Shown piece after piece: positions 23,001 through 35,793 of a DNA stretch of 64,000 nt. How positions within the stretch are numbered: position 1 is the stretch's first letter; the number at the start of each line of letters is the position of its first letter. The stretch is from Tomocerus qinae (Eukaryota; Arthropoda; Collembola; Entomobryomorpha; Tomoceridae), in contig CM034546.1 in NCBI GenBank assembly GCA_020055645.1, positions 128,733,875 to 128,797,874 of the forward strand, read 5' to 3'. The notes under the pieces were generated by a model. That model searched no databases. It had not been told where the DNA came from and saw only the letters and a program-made list of their open reading frames with translations. Made by a program: the position numbers and the translations under genes.

Positions 23001-24221
23001 TTTACACTTCTAGGTGAGATTAAATCCTATCCTATACCTACATTTTTAGTTAATTGAAATATTATTAATGATTTTCATCGTAGAAAGCGTCTTGGTAACC
23101 ACCACAGAAAGGAAACCCGAAACCACCACAGAAAAGTAACCCGAAACCACCACAGAAAGGAAACCTGAAACCACCACAGAAAAGAAACCCGAAACCACTA
23201 CAAAAAGTCAACCCAACTTATCCAACGAAGAAGGATGGTTTATTCCAGACTCAGATCGAACAAGATTGATTTCTGGACATCTTGAAAGGAAGGATTCGAA
23301 AATTTTATTTTTTTCCAAATTTCCCAATGAAACTATTGGCCGCCCGAACCCAGCATATGGAATGTGGTTGTCTGCCAGCCCAACTAAGGAGTTCCCGTTC
23401 GGAAATCTACACGGTTTAAATTGTTAAAGCCCTATGACAAAATTCCACTTGCAGCGGAATTTGTTGCTGACAAAGGTATCTCCACCAAATTCTTCCCGGA
23501 TTCAGGGAATACTATTACAGGACAAATAAATCAGGAGAATTCGATTACATTTAAAGTCGATAGCCCCCCTTACATCACAGAATCAACTTCCGGATACTTA
23601 AAACCTCTCCGATTTTCTCCAATTCACCCGCTGAATGGAATTCACGGGACAATGAAGCCTAATCCTTCGTCACCCGACACCGCTGAATTTATTCCAGACG
23701 CAACTGTCTATGGATATTTCCATCCCGATAGCAATCCAACATCTCCATATCTAGGACAAATGACTCAAACTTCCCCACCCGAATTCATTCCTTTCGGGCA
23801 TCTAAAGGTTAATGGAACTAAAATACGAGGAGTTTGGAAAGGTCAACTATCTACAAATCCCTCGGCTATCTCACCCGGCATGTTGGTATCGGATGAAGTA
23901 CCTAATAAGATCTTATTTAAACCCATCCCTGAAGACGAGGGCTACTTTGTGGCCAGCACAGGAGCCCTCCTTCCTTATGTAGGGTACATGACCAAAAGCG
24001 ACCCTAAAGTATTTACAACTAAAGATCAAGAGAATATTTCTAAGCCATTGACAGGAACTTGGCACAAAGGCAACTCATCACAAGGAATTCCAGGAAGGTT
24101 TGACCCAACTAAAATGGATCTCCCTCCCGATTCTGTAGTATTTACTTCAGCAGACTCTTCTCAAGCTCGCAAGATTTTGCCTTCTGGACGTTCAAGAAGA
24201 CTCAAGATTGAATTTAGCTAA
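20009..24221 (+). pseudogene. C-type-lectin-like gene, locus 2 (disrupted)
   Basis: Exons: 20009-20066 (MHNKQNIFVILLVGSIYNTG, a signal-peptide-like start), 20134-20268, 20829-20920 (GIAQCNALEFEEV...), 21758-22163 (intact CTLD: LTWIDSVCCC ... GWVDYHHY ... LICES), 22828-22923 (Cys linker, CFGPNSPPDKC), 23084-24221 (repeat domain). Splice phases agree. Lesions: TGA at 20148-20150; TAA at 23137-23139 inside TTEKKPE-type Thr-rich repeats; and about 5 extra bases near 23418-23424 that lead to TAA at 23425-23427, after which the repeat-domain frame resumes to 24221. The second exon ends with KRRKR, a furin-like site. No second CTLD follows. The CTLD itself is divergent from loci 1, 3 and 4, so this is an older branch. 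Confidence 0.65.
21403..21622. mobile_element. Small palindromic element, CAGGCATCG family, copy 1
   Basis: 220 bp, from CAGGCATCGAAAAAATTAC to TTTTCAATGCCTG, with a GC-rich interior (AACAGGCCCC, GAGTGGGCGGGG). It lies in the intron just before the CTLD exon of locus 2. Other copies are at 35591, 45595 and 48598. Confidence 0.55.
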
Positions 24222-24439
24222 TATACCTTAAAAAACAAGTACATGTTTGAACACAATTAGCAATTATGGAATATGCAGAGCTGCAGCTTTCACACAAGGA
24301 AGAGATAGGAATAACATACTTAAGCTTAACTTAATTATCACCTCACCCCTACTCAATATTACACATGTACATTATTCCTAACCGTGGTCGTTTCCTTTGT
24401 CAGTTTGAATTTTTTCAGTGCGGTGAGTTTGGAAAGATC

Positions 24440-24890
24440 AATCAACTACAAATCTCTTGACTATCTCACCTGGCATGCTGGTATCGGATGAAGTACCCAA
24501 TAAAATCTTATTTAAACCCATCCCTGAAGAAGGCAGGACGAATGAGTGGCTTCTCCGAACAGTAAAGCTGTTCAGGGAGTAACTGCAAGTAAGTCCTCGC
24601 GGCTTGAGCAGTAGTGTGTCTTTGCTACTCAATAGTATAAATCATTCTCTCCCACTAACATACACATCCCTGAAGAAGAGGGCTACTTTATGGCCAGCAC
24701 AGGAGCCCTTCTTCCCTATCTGGGATGCTAGACCAAAAGCGAACCGAAAATATTTACATCTAAAGATCAAGAGAATGTTTCTAAGACAATTACAGGAAAG
24801 TGGCACCAAGGCAAATCCTAAAAAAAATCCCAGGAAGATTTGACCCAACTAATATGAATCTCCCTCCCGCGTCTGTACTATTTATATCAT
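24440..24890 (+). pseudogene. Degraded second copy of the repeat-domain C-terminus
   Basis: 24465-24535 and 24661-24890 repeat the last third of the 1-kb exon (SDEVPNKILFKPIPEEG, EGYFMASTGALLPYLG, then TAG). The two parts are broken apart by about 125 bp of unrelated sequence and carry several frame breaks. It is a partial tandem duplication 3' of locus 2. Confidence 0.65.
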
Positions 24891-26142
24891 AAAGTGATTT
24901 TATACTTATAAATAATAGTTAACTATTAAATTAAAATTATTTTTGTATTAAAATTTAATCGCTTAAATGTAAGCTAGCATAATATTGTGGAGAAATAATA
25001 ATTATTGATAATTTACAAAGAATCCTAACCCATTTCAAACAATGGATACTAAAACATGACTTTTTTTCAAGGGTGAATGCTAATATATTATTCATGATTT
25101 ATCAATGTCATTTTAATTAACATTTATGTTGTCATAGTGGGCATATCTGTAGTCTTAGTAAATTCTTAGTGTTAATGAGTATTAATCAAAGTGTAAATTT
25201 TCTCTAAATTGAATTTATAAAAGTGGTTTTTATAATAAAAAGAGTATAATTAGTATTGTTCAAAATATGTCTGAATCTATCTCAAAGTTGTATAAATAGT
25301 TTTAATATGACGTTGTGGTTGACAATAGACTAATAACCATACTAATAATATGGTTATTAGTCTATTATGCAGCACAAAAGATGTCGGTGCGTTAATGGTT
25401 GTGCAAATTATGCTACTATTGTAAATAAAAATGGTATTCAACTATTTACTTTCCCTTGATTTCAGCTCATAATTCATAAAGGTTTCATGAAAATCGTAAC
25501 AGGAATACAGCTTTGGCTTACTTTACGATGATATTGATAATACTCCTTGTTTCAACTCTAAACAGGGCTTTGGCTGGTAACTAAATTTTAGACCTTTAAA
25601 ACTGGAATACGAAATTTTCAGTTTTTAATTTCTCGCTACTTGTCGCTTTTTGTCGGTTGTTCAGAGATGGACAAAAACTTAATTATTATTTTTTCATTCA
25701 CTCAAAAGTTTATAAGTGGTCGGAGAAATCAAAAGAAAGAATCTGCGGACCCAGTTACTTTAAATTCCCAGGCTACCCCACATAAGCCAGATGTAGGTCA
25801 ATATTTGATCAATGCAAGTACTTAATCGGTCCGGTTTTGTGTTATGACTAAATTCATCCAGTCGAACTTTTGCATGTTCATGTTTTTCGTTGGAGATCGA
25901 TAAAATATAAATTCTGTTCTCATAAAGGTTTCAGGGCTCTCCATTTCGCCCCGGGGGCTTTATTATTGATAACAGTTTGCCTTAAGAAATGGATTTTTCT
26001 AAAAAGGCTAAAATCAGTAAAAGTTTTGACAAAATTTATTTTTGGAGTCCCCATTCCTGATTTGGAATTGCTGCCTTCATTATTTTTTACAAAATTTTTT
26101 ATGCCAATGGTAATTTTAGTTTACGACATCGTTTTTCCTTAG
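24891..26142. other. Duplicated intergenic segment before locus 3
   Basis: Parts of this stretch match 39060-39860 before locus 4 (for example CAGGGCTTTGGCTGGTAACT near 25565 and 39572), marking it as the 5' side of a segmental duplication. No certain first exon of locus 3 was found; a Met-containing frame near 25667 is weakly hydrophobic and unconvincing. Confidence 0.5.
25324..25366. repeat. 18-bp-arm perfect hairpin
   Basis: AATAGACTAATAACCATA and its exact complement are separated by 7 bases. The locus 4 flank near 39330 has only GACAATGGACTATAACATTA here, so the hairpin arose or was lost after duplication. Confidence 0.6.
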
Positions 26143-26417
26143 AGCCGATGGAGGAATGTGCTAAAGCCCAATTCACTCAGGTACCAATTGGGAATAAAGG
26201 ATTGATGGGTTATTATTCGAAAACCAATTTAAGGGTATGTCTACCATTAAATATTTTATTGTGCTTGTAGTATGGTATCTTGTTTTATTCTATGTCCTTC
26301 AAAATCTAGAAAGTTTGTTGTACTTAAGCAATAAAGTAGGTAAGCGTATACATTTATATAATACCTTCTTGTATTAATTCGTTGAGGTAGACAACGTTTT
26401 AAAAACAATGTCCATAA

Positions 26418-26440
26418 CTAGTGAACCCAGCAAAGAAACG
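26418..26440 (-). repeat. Helitron-like 3' end remnant
   Basis: CTAGTGAACCCAGCAAAG after an A, the inverse of the family tail. A mutated trace (TTAGTGGA) is at the same place in locus 4 near 40133, so the insertion predates that duplication. Confidence 0.45.
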
Positions 26441-27239
26441 AACCAATCACCTAAGCAGAGTAAATAGAGGAAAACTAGGGGTCAAGTGACAATGGTTAAT
26501 AGACAATGAAATAATAATATTTAGTTTGGCAATTGGGAGAGTTTTATGTTAAAACTTAATTGAATAGTTCAGTTTTTCTAATGTTTTTTCCATGAATTCC
26601 AGTTAACGTGGTATGAAGCTATGTGTTGCTGTGACAACCGTGGTCAGTCTTTGCCTAGCCCATCAACTCCTCAAGATTTGAATGATCTTAAAGCTGCATT
26701 TGGAGAGCAAGAGGCTATTGGCTGGACCGACGTCCATGGCATGGGTGGACCATGGAAAAACCTTTTCACGGGCATGCCCATAGAAGATCCTTCCATGGTT
26801 TACAGTAAGGCTCCTCCCACGCCTTTTCATTGTTTGGAAACGGGACTAATTAGACAACTGCCGGGCAAACCTATGATGTTATATAAAAACCTACAATGCA
26901 CTGGTTACACAGTATACAAGCGTCTTCTGTGCGTAAATCAGAAATATCCAAGTGAGCCAATTCCAGATAACTAATTGTTAAAATAAAAATAGCCATCGAA
27001 AGGATTTTTTAATTAGGTCAGGTCAGACCTAATTTCACAATCACTATACATATAACTTAGAATAATTTTTTAAAGAATTACTTAGCCAAAGAATTAAAGC
27101 AGAAAAATCTTGCAAGGTTAGAACAATTAAAGGAACAGCATTTAATATCTTCCAATAATGATAAAGCTAAATCAATTTTAATGCCATCATAATTTGTCGA
27201 AATCATTTGTACCAGATTGTCTATTTATCTGCCGCAAAT

Positions 27240-27480
27240 CAAATCATCAATTGTTTAATCAATTGATTTAATAATTAAATCTAAATTGTGGTCCATTCAA
27301 ATTTAATAATTAAATCTAAACTTTGGTCCCCGTAAATTTAATAATTAAATCTAAACTTTGGTCCATATAAATTTAATAATTAAAGCTATACTTTGGTTAA
27401 TGTAAATTAACTAATAAAATATTAACCTTTGTCTATGTAAATTTAATAATTAAATCTTAACTTTGGTCTATGTAATGCTT
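27240..27480 (+). repeat. Intronic minisatellite, ~35-bp unit
   Basis: Six degenerate units of AATTTAATAATTAAATCTAA plus ACTTTGGTCC-type sequence, between the first CTLD and the linker exons of locus 3. Confidence 0.65.
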
Positions 27481-28967
27481 AGGTCAATGCCTGCCGCAGT
27501 GCACGCAGATGAAAATATTGAAATATGCCACAAAGGGCTGCTCTCTGCTCTGAAAGTAAGTTTGAAATGTTTAACTAATTAACCTAATTTGTATTAAACA
27601 AGTTTAGATATATCACTTACAATTAGGATAACCAACAGTTTTGTTCAAAAACCCACTGATACAATCATTCCAGCTCATACATACAATATAATATGAAGTA
27701 TAGTATAAATCGGTACAAATATTTCTAAACAGAAACGCCTATTACGTCGATTTCACCATCTACACCTGGGCAAGGACTCTCGCCCGCAGCGTAATATTGA
27801 TTTTTATTTAATTAAATTATTAATAATTTTTTCAAATCTAATTCAGATTAACCAAATAATAACAAAAACATTTGAAATTGGAATACCTATATAAATTAAA
27901 TTTAGATTAATTGATATTGATTTTCAAATATTTTACAAATTAAATTTATCAATACAATTTTCAATACTCGGGTAGATAATACCTTCTTGTTCAACAGAGA
28001 AAAGGCCAAATCGACGTGTGCTTCTATTACATGGAATATGAACAGTGTCACAAAAAGTTCAGGATCTGTGGTTAAAGTATCATCTAGTACACAAAAAGTT
28101 GCGGTAAATTAAATAAACAATATCCAATTTAATAAGTTGTACAGGTGATCTCAATAGAAGTTATTTTCTGACTCACTGACTCCTTACGGATATTAAACTA
28201 AAATCCAACTGCGGTAGCTATCAAATATAGTAATTTCTTTTTCTCTATGGTTTGAGTACACATTGTGTGCAAATACCATAAAGCAAATTTTTTTAAGCCT
28301 GGCATTATGTAAGACTAAAAAGAGTTTGTCATATGCCCGTGGCATATTGGGAAATGGAAACATTATCCATTTCAAAATTTTCAATTTTTAAACACTATTT
28401 TAGATTTTTTTAAATGGAACCTATTTCTGGCATTAGGATTTAATTTTCAAAATCCTACTTAGAAAGTATCCGTCCTTATAAGTTGAATTAAAAATTTTCG
28501 GTTGGATATTTTAAACATAGGTAAAATCTAAATTGGATAAAAATATTTTTTCAGTTCACGTGGTTTGAAGCTGCCAGTTGTTGCCGATGGTGGAATTTAA
28601 CTCTGATGAGTGTCACCAATAGGAAAGATATAGACGAATACTTGATTATGAAGCGTGGTGATCCGAGAGACATTGGTTGGGTTGATATTCACGGATTCGG
28701 GAGGGACTGGAGAAATCTGAAGGGAGAGTATATCACAGATAACGGAATTTTCATAGAAAATCCACCGAAGAAAGTGAATGTGGGAGCCTGCAAAGAAATG
28801 GGTTTTAAAGCTCCATACCCACCTGGCCCTTCTCCAATGTTTGTCTCCGACTATAAACGATGTCAAGACACAATGGTTGACATACTGCATTGCGACGACC
28901 GTGAGTTTTTAATTTTAGTAAAAAATGCATTTATCGCGACATACGGTATTTATTTGCATACACTGTA

Positions 28968-30564
28968 CAGGCGTATCTAGAAATTGGATCTAGGGGGTGC
29001 TAATTTCCAAAATTATGAGTATTGCATGAATCAAAAAAATTAGAGCACCACAATCTATTGGACAAAACACTACGGTTTTCCCCGAGCGCGAAAAAATTTA
29101 TGATTTTTAATCTTCTTTGACAAAAAAGTCCCCTTTATCTGTAGATTTAAGGGGGTTACCCCTTCTAAATACGTGATTTACGTGTCATCGTCATCACCCA
29201 CTCAGTTCGGCAGATTTAGTTTTCGGCGTTTTAAACAGAAAAATTTCATTTAATTACATTTTTCTATTTCTATAAACATAATATTAAAAGATAATCTCAG
29301 TTCTAAGGATGCTGCAGTGAGAAAACCTACAGCAAGCCGTAACAGAAGCTCGCCTAAAGGAGACCGTGACCAGAGTAAAGGGGACCGTGTGCAGTGCACA
29401 TTTTTGGTAGAATAATGGTAGAATTAGATTTATTTTACTTAAGTGAACAGCAATTCAAATTAGATGATTATTGTTCAAAATGCCAAATTAGATTAATGTT
29501 AACTATGAAAATACACAGAAAAGCAAGACAGATTAATGCTGATTATAAAAACACACAGAAAAGCAAAATAGATTAATGCTGTTTATGAAAATAGACAGAA
29601 AAGCAAATTAGATTAATGCTGACTATGAAAATACACAGAAAAGCAAAATAGATTAATGCTGAATATGAAAATACACAGAAAAGCAAAATAGATTAATGCT
29701 GATTATGAAAATAGACAGAAAAGCAATATATATTAATGCTGGTTATGAAAATACACAAAAATTCAAAATAGATTAATGTTGAACATCAAAATCAACAGAA
29801 AATCAAAATGGGTTACTATTGGCTATCAAAATTAAAAGGAATTTTTTAAATTTCACTATAAATTTGAATAAAAATCCAAAATAGATCTATTTCCGTCCTC
29901 TAATAGTTATTTTTTGGTTTGATTTACGGTATTATAAAATTTTAAATTTGGTAGAAGCAGAGGGAAATATTTTATACTATCATCCTAACACAATTGAAAT
30001 TTTTAATGTCCATTTAATGTCACCTTTTCATTTTGACTATCAAAATGTAGATAAAATAAGCGCACGGTATTTCAGCATCCTATGGACCGATTTGTACCAT
30101 AATGAATAGGGTTCGTCGTTCGTCACTAGTCCATAGGCATTGTTTTTGCCAAGTTTGGTCAACTTCTGTCGTTGCCTTCAAAAGTTACAGTGTCGGCGAA
30201 CGGACGAACGGACGGACTGTGCGGTTCTATAAGCTCGTCTGGCGAGCTAAAATGATTCAAAAATGCTCGAACAGATTTGGAAACGCTCGAACAGATTTGA
30301 AAACCCTCAAACAGATTCGAAAACGCTCGAAAAAATTCGAAAAATGCTCAGATTCAAAAAATCTGAAGCTGAAACAGATTCGAAAATACTCGAACATAAG
30401 ATACGAAATGTAATGTCATATTAATGTTATAAGAAAATGAAATTATGTTTCTCCCAATTTGAAATCAAATATATCTGTTTGGTAAAAACATGATAATATC
30501 TAGTATTTTCAAAATATTTAGGGTGTGCTTAAGCACCCTAGCACCCCTTCTAACTACGTCCTTG
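28968..30564. mobile_element. hAT-like element in locus 3 intron
   Basis: It starts CAGGCGTATCTAGAAATTGG and ends CTAACTACGTCCTTG, a partly matching inverted pair (CGTATCTAGAA against CGTAGTTAGAA) with GGGGGTGCT subterminal blocks. The homologous intron of locus 4 (around 41030) lacks it. Flanking octamers have diverged. It contains a DINE-like repeat. Confidence 0.5.
29320..30255 (+). repeat. DINE/Helentron-like repeat with central minisatellite
   Basis: The 5' block CCTACAGCAAGCCGTAACAG plus AGCTCGCC is followed by about seven 40-bp units (GATTAATGCTGATTATGAAA core, 29485-29800) and a unique block. The 3' end reads CGGTTCTATAAGCTCG ... GGCGAGCTAAAA, a small stem-loop. No ORF. Confidence 0.55.
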
Positions 30565-31079
30565 TTAATACGCTTATAAATATATCGAAAATTGAGGTAT
30601 ATAATTTGGACTTGTTGAAATAATTCCTTTAAAGAAGTAGTAGTAACGAAAGTAATTTATTCAAGCAGATTAAATTTTTTTGTATTTTGTTATGTATTGA
30701 ATTTATTGAAAATTTTCAATAAATATAATATTTAGTTTTATTTTAACTTTATATGTATATGGGCAGTAGTGCACAATTGATGGAGCACTAAATAATATTT
30801 TTAGGATAGAATTTTTCGACTTAGTCAGGGCTGTTATCGAATTTAGGAAAGTTTACTTACAATAGAGACACTCTGACTACAATTAATTTAATTTCTAAAG
30901 GTACCAATTTTAACCATTGAGGAGAGTTAATAGTTAGTTAGCATTAATATATCGCTGTTTTGCTTGTAAACCTTTTTGTTAATTTGCTTATTTTCCATCA
31001 AGATTAAATTATCTAGATATATTTAGCATTAAATTAGGGTTTTAGGGTACCGGTATATCATGTATTCTTCAGGCAAGCC

Positions 31080-31126
31080 AGACAAAGTTTGCATATTGGA
31101 ATGCAATAGATAATTGCATTCCAATT
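31080..31126. repeat. Short hairpin
   Basis: TTGGAATGCAATAGATAATTGCATTCCAA forms a stem of about 11 bp. It lies in the 3.1-kb intron of locus 3; no function is apparent. Confidence 0.35.
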
Positions 31127-31879
31127 TAAATGGCTTTTCGGATTACCCATATTGTTTTCTATACATTAAGTAGATGTGTATTAATTAAACTTAATACTTT
31201 AGTAGCATTCAATTTTTATTTTTCCAGCAGTCTTTAAAATTCAGAATGGTCACACTTTTACAGTAGAAGGTTTACTAAATATTTATTGGTTTGTCTCACA
31301 TTGTTATCTACCAATAAGATGGTTTTGTTCTGATATAAGAGGTGGGCGACATACTATAGATAAGATATGCTGTCCAGTGCACAGGCCGCAAAAAGGGCCT
31401 ATTGCCAATTCCTCGGTACAGGTTACAGTCAAAGAGCTTCTAATAATACACAGGGAAATAGAGCAAAAGTGGAGAATATTTTTTTTATAACATTGATGAA
31501 TAGCTCCGCCGTTAAACGGCGCGAAAATTTACCGATACCTACTAATACATCCGACAACTTCCGCCGTAAAACGGCGCGAAATTTTTACCATACTTACTGA
31601 TGCATAATCGAAGACAATAGGGATTGATTTTTGTACCATTGAAAGGCATTACGGTTTTGGCTCTACTTTACCTGCAGGTTGCCAACTCTCTGGTTACAGT
31701 AGGGTTACCAATCTATTCGACTAGCCATGATATGGAACTTTAGCATAGAAGAAAAGGGTATCTCAGACAGAGTACGGTTAATAAAATGATATTTATAGTT
31801 AATAATCTTGTTGTAGCTAAATATAATATGCACCCCGTAGCATTAAAATTTTTGGGATTCTGAGTTTTTTTTTAGATTT

Positions 31880-31953
31880 TGCCTGTGCTACTTTGACTCA
31901 ACGCGCGGCCCCTGGGCAGCTGCCCATTTTGCCCTCGTGTACTACTGCCCCTG
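31880..31953. repeat. hAT-like right end, shared by loci 3 and 4
   Basis: GGCCCCTGGGCAGCTGCCCA through GCCCTCGTGTACTACTGCCCCTG matches the right end of 41415-42054 at the same intron position, so the insertion predates the split of the two loci. Confidence 0.5.
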
Positions 31954-34850
31954 ATATTAATTATACTACTGAAATAAACTATCTGGTTATAAATATTTAA
32001 CAATTGATTTTTTTCAAATTTCGCAGCGGATCCATTGAAGCCAGTTATAAATAGTAAGTCACTTTTTCATTACATATTTATTATTTATTTGTGTAAATTA
32101 ATATCCTACGAAAGCCTGAAACACAAAATATTTCTAGCGTAAAATGCCTAAACAACTAAATATTTCAATATAATATCATTTGTTGTAATTAATACAAAGA
32201 CGATTGTGAAAATCACTATCCATCGAATCCGGGTACATGGTATGAGCCACAGTACTGGGAAGATGTCCTGCGTAACGACAATTGTGATGGTTCTGGTAAG
32301 TAAAATTCAATATCATTAGTATAACGTTAGTATTAGTAAATTACAATTAACGATTTCAAAAATAAAAATATAAATGTGTTCTGGATAAACATTCTGAAGA
32401 CATTAGAATCTAATTAAAACAAATTCTAGGCTTGTGAATATTAATATTTATTATTATTATTCTAGATGGACCTGGACCTGGACTAGGAACCGCGTAAGCC
32501 TAATTTTTTTGTTTTCAAAAAATAAATTGATAAATTAATACAAATTCAACTGTAAACAGAATACAAACATGATTTATAAATGATAATGAAGCATTAAAAC
32601 ATTCTATTGCATTTGAATTTTGGTAAATGCGCCGTAGAATAAGATGCATTGATTTATTTGAAAACAACAATTAACACCAATTAGGATAATAATCTATAGC
32701 TTGTATTAATCATTTTAGGGGTAAAGGATGGTTCATTCCTGACTCAGATCGAACAAAATTGGTTTCGGGGGAAATCTCAAACCGATGGATGGAGCAATTA
32801 TTTTCATTTCCGATTCTCCAACCAATTTTATTGAACGCCCAACATATGGAAAGTGGTTGTCAGCCAACCCAACGAAAGAGTACCCATTTGGCAGTCTACA
32901 CGGGTTATTTAAACCTTATGACAAATTACCCCTCGCTGCAGAATTTGCTGCTGACGATATCGTCCTCTCCAAATTTATTCCAGATTCCGGAGATATTATT
33001 GAAGGTCAAATAAATCAAAAGACGCCAATCACATTTAAAGCCACTGGACTCCCTTACATCACAGCGTCAACACCCGGGTACTTGAAACCTTTCCGATTCT
33101 CTCCAATTCATCCGCTGAATGGAATTCACGGAACAATGAAACCTAATCCTTCGTCACCCGACACAGCTGAGTTCACTCCAGATGCAACTGTCTTTGGATT
33201 TTTCATTCCCGATAGCAATCCAACACCTCCATATCCAGGACAATTGACTCAAACTTCCCCGCCAGAATTTATGCCTTTCGGAGCTCTAAAGCTTCCTGAA
33301 AACAATATTCGGGGAGTTTGGAAAGGTCAATTAGCTACAAATCCCTTGGCTATCTCAGCGGGCATGCTGGTGTCGGGTGAAGTACCTAATAAGATCTTAT
33401 TTAAACCCATCCCTGAAGACGAGGGCTATTTTGTGGCCAGCACGGGATCCCTCCTTCCCTATTCTGGATACTTGACGAAAAGCGAACCAAAAATATTCAC
33501 CTCTAAAGACCAAGAAGATATTTCTAAGCCAATGACAGGAACTTGGCACGAAAACGGCTCACCGGATGGAATTCAAGGAAGCTTTGAGCCAGATAAATTG
33601 GACCTTCCTCCTGAGTCGGTGGTACTCCTGGTTCTGGTGGTTCTGTGAGGAAAATTAAAATGGGAGGAGGGAGCCCCTTGACAGAAAATGATTTCGACAT
33701 TAGTAAAGCAAAGGTAGGATTTTAGATACCACCTACACTGCAATACTATTTATTCCATTTGCAACAATTACTACATTCTAAATTCAACAGTTAACTTGGG
33801 ACAATGCTAAAAAAGATGCGAAGAGTCTAGACTATTGCTCTTAATCATTTCATCTGAAGAGGATAATAAATTGTTGAATGCATCTCCTCGTTTAAAAACT
33901 AAACGTAAGGAGTTGCACAAAGTTTCAAATAATTTCGTTTTAATAATACGAATAGCATGCCGTATTAATCGAATTAATTCGCCGTGTTGTTATTGTTTAA
34001 TTAGCCTTTTTTGGTCCTGAAAACGATGAACATCGGTACAGTTACCTAGAGTAGTGAATTATTTCGATATGGAGAATTATTATACAAATAGTCAATTTGT
34101 ATTAATGTTATTATTTATTGAAAGTGGGAAAATGTTTAAAAATTAAAATAATTGAGATAGTCTTAGATTGTCTGAAAATTATTGTAGATCTTATATTCAA
34201 TTCACTTCTTAACCCCCATTAAGTTTGAGTGCTTAGGTAACCCTTGTCCAAGGTTTTGTACATGGGCAGAAATAATTCCCATTTATTGTTGTAAGGCGGT
34301 CACAGGACCCAGGTCCTGTAGTACATGGGGCTAGTGCATCTACAAACAATTTTGTATGAATTATGGTTTCTAGTAGGCCAATTACACCGGCATTCAATTG
34401 GGTTCATCACTAATATAATGTACCGGTCACAGGACCCAAATCCTGTTATAAATAAAGCTAGTGTGTTTTCCGGGGCAATATTGTACGATGGGTAGAATGT
34501 ATTTCAGATACATAGATTTTTATGTTAATTCCAATTGACCTTTTCATGCTTTCTCATTAGGTGGGCCAGGGCCAGATGTACACATTTTACGTTATATTGA
34601 TGTAGTCAAAAAATATTCCAAAACTTCACCTTAGTACGGCCTAAGGTCAACCTTTTGTTTAGAGAGAGAATTTGGCTATTATGGCAAATTACTCCGGTTA
34701 CTCACCACATTTTTGACTCGGATACTTTTAATCACCATTATGCATACTGCTATCACTGGACAATGGACCATTTTAAGGCCGAGTTACCCTTAATTAGCAA
34801 TGTAGCGGCTAGCGATTAATTAGAAAATTGAGTGTTTTTTATTGTAATTT

Positions 34851-35410
34851 TAGCTCATCGCCTGAGGAAGCGACCTTAAAGAACCGCACAGTCCTTCTGT
34901 CTCCACCATAACTTTCGGATGCAAAGACGGATATTGACCAAACTTGGCAAAAACAATGACCACTGACGATCCCTATTGATTTTGGGGCAAATCGGTCAAT
35001 TGGTTGCTGAGATACTGTGCTCTCACTTTGTTTCATTTTGTTAATCAAAGTATAAAATGTGTATTAAAAAGTTCATTTGCGTTTCCTATAAATTGTTTAA
35101 TATATTTAACTCCACTTCTACCAAATTTAAGATTTATTTTGATAGTCAAATACTTATTTTATTTATTTCAAAACTTTTTGATTTTGATAGTCAATTATGA
35201 TCAATATTGACGTAATTTGAATTACTGTAGAATTTAGTAGTAGGGGGTGGAGGGGGCGCTGCGCCCCCTCCACCCCCTACTGGATACGTGCTTGTTAATC
35301 AAAATAGACCTATTTCTACTATCATTCTACCAAAAATGTGCACTTGGTCGCCTTTTATCAGGCGAGCTTCTGCTACGGCTTGCTGTAGGTTTTGTTCTCT
35401 ACTCCTGTCC
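34851..35410 (-). repeat. DINE/Helentron-like repeat, inverse copy
   Basis: It reads on the - strand from CCTACAGCAAGCCGTAGCAG (right) to a stem-loop-like end GGCGATGAGCT (left). The central tandem block is lost, and the 43-bp GC palindrome is inserted within it. Confidence 0.5.
35239..35281. repeat. Perfect 43-bp GC-rich palindrome
   Basis: The 21-base arms AGTAGGGGGTGGAGGGGGCG-C and exact complement are separated by one T. Flanking GGATACGTGCTTG resembles hAT-like ends elsewhere (43070), so it may be two transposon termini joined head to head. Confidence 0.7.
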
Positions 35411-35590
35411 TCGAAAAAGAGTAAAATTTGAACGTGAGTGCGTGCTTGTACTTGTCCAGTGGGGGAGGAGGTGCAGCGCCCCTCTCAAAGTAACGTTACC
35501 TTGTACCCCAGGTTAAAAATGTGACCCTAGTGGGTGGCCAGAGTATGTTACCGATCGCCAATATGCTGTTTTAATACAAACATATTGACT

Positions 35591-35793
35591 CAGGCACCAA
35601 AAATCTCTTGCAACCTGTATGGTTGCTATAGAAATCGGTCCTCGCCCCGCCCCCAAAGTAGGAGGAACTTACATGTTCTCAGCCAAAAGAATGTCACGCT
35701 CCATTCGGGAGCGTGGCTAATTGGCGGAGCTAAAGTGATGAAATTAGCCAGTGGGCCTGTTCCACTGGAAATTAAATTTTTTTCGATGCCTAT
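35591..35793. mobile_element. Small palindromic element, CAGGCATCG family, copy 2
   Basis: It starts CAGGCACCAAAAATC and ends TTTTTTCGATGCC. Octamers TATTGACT before and TATTGACC after the end suggest an 8-bp duplication if the last two bases (TG) were lost. The interior is GC-rich like the copy at 48598. Confidence 0.5.

Noticed and set aside
25640-25825. First exon of locus 3 starting MDKNLIIIFSF
   Set aside because: Hydrophobic stretch is short and followed by charged sequence; no clear donor or match to the locus 2 first exon.
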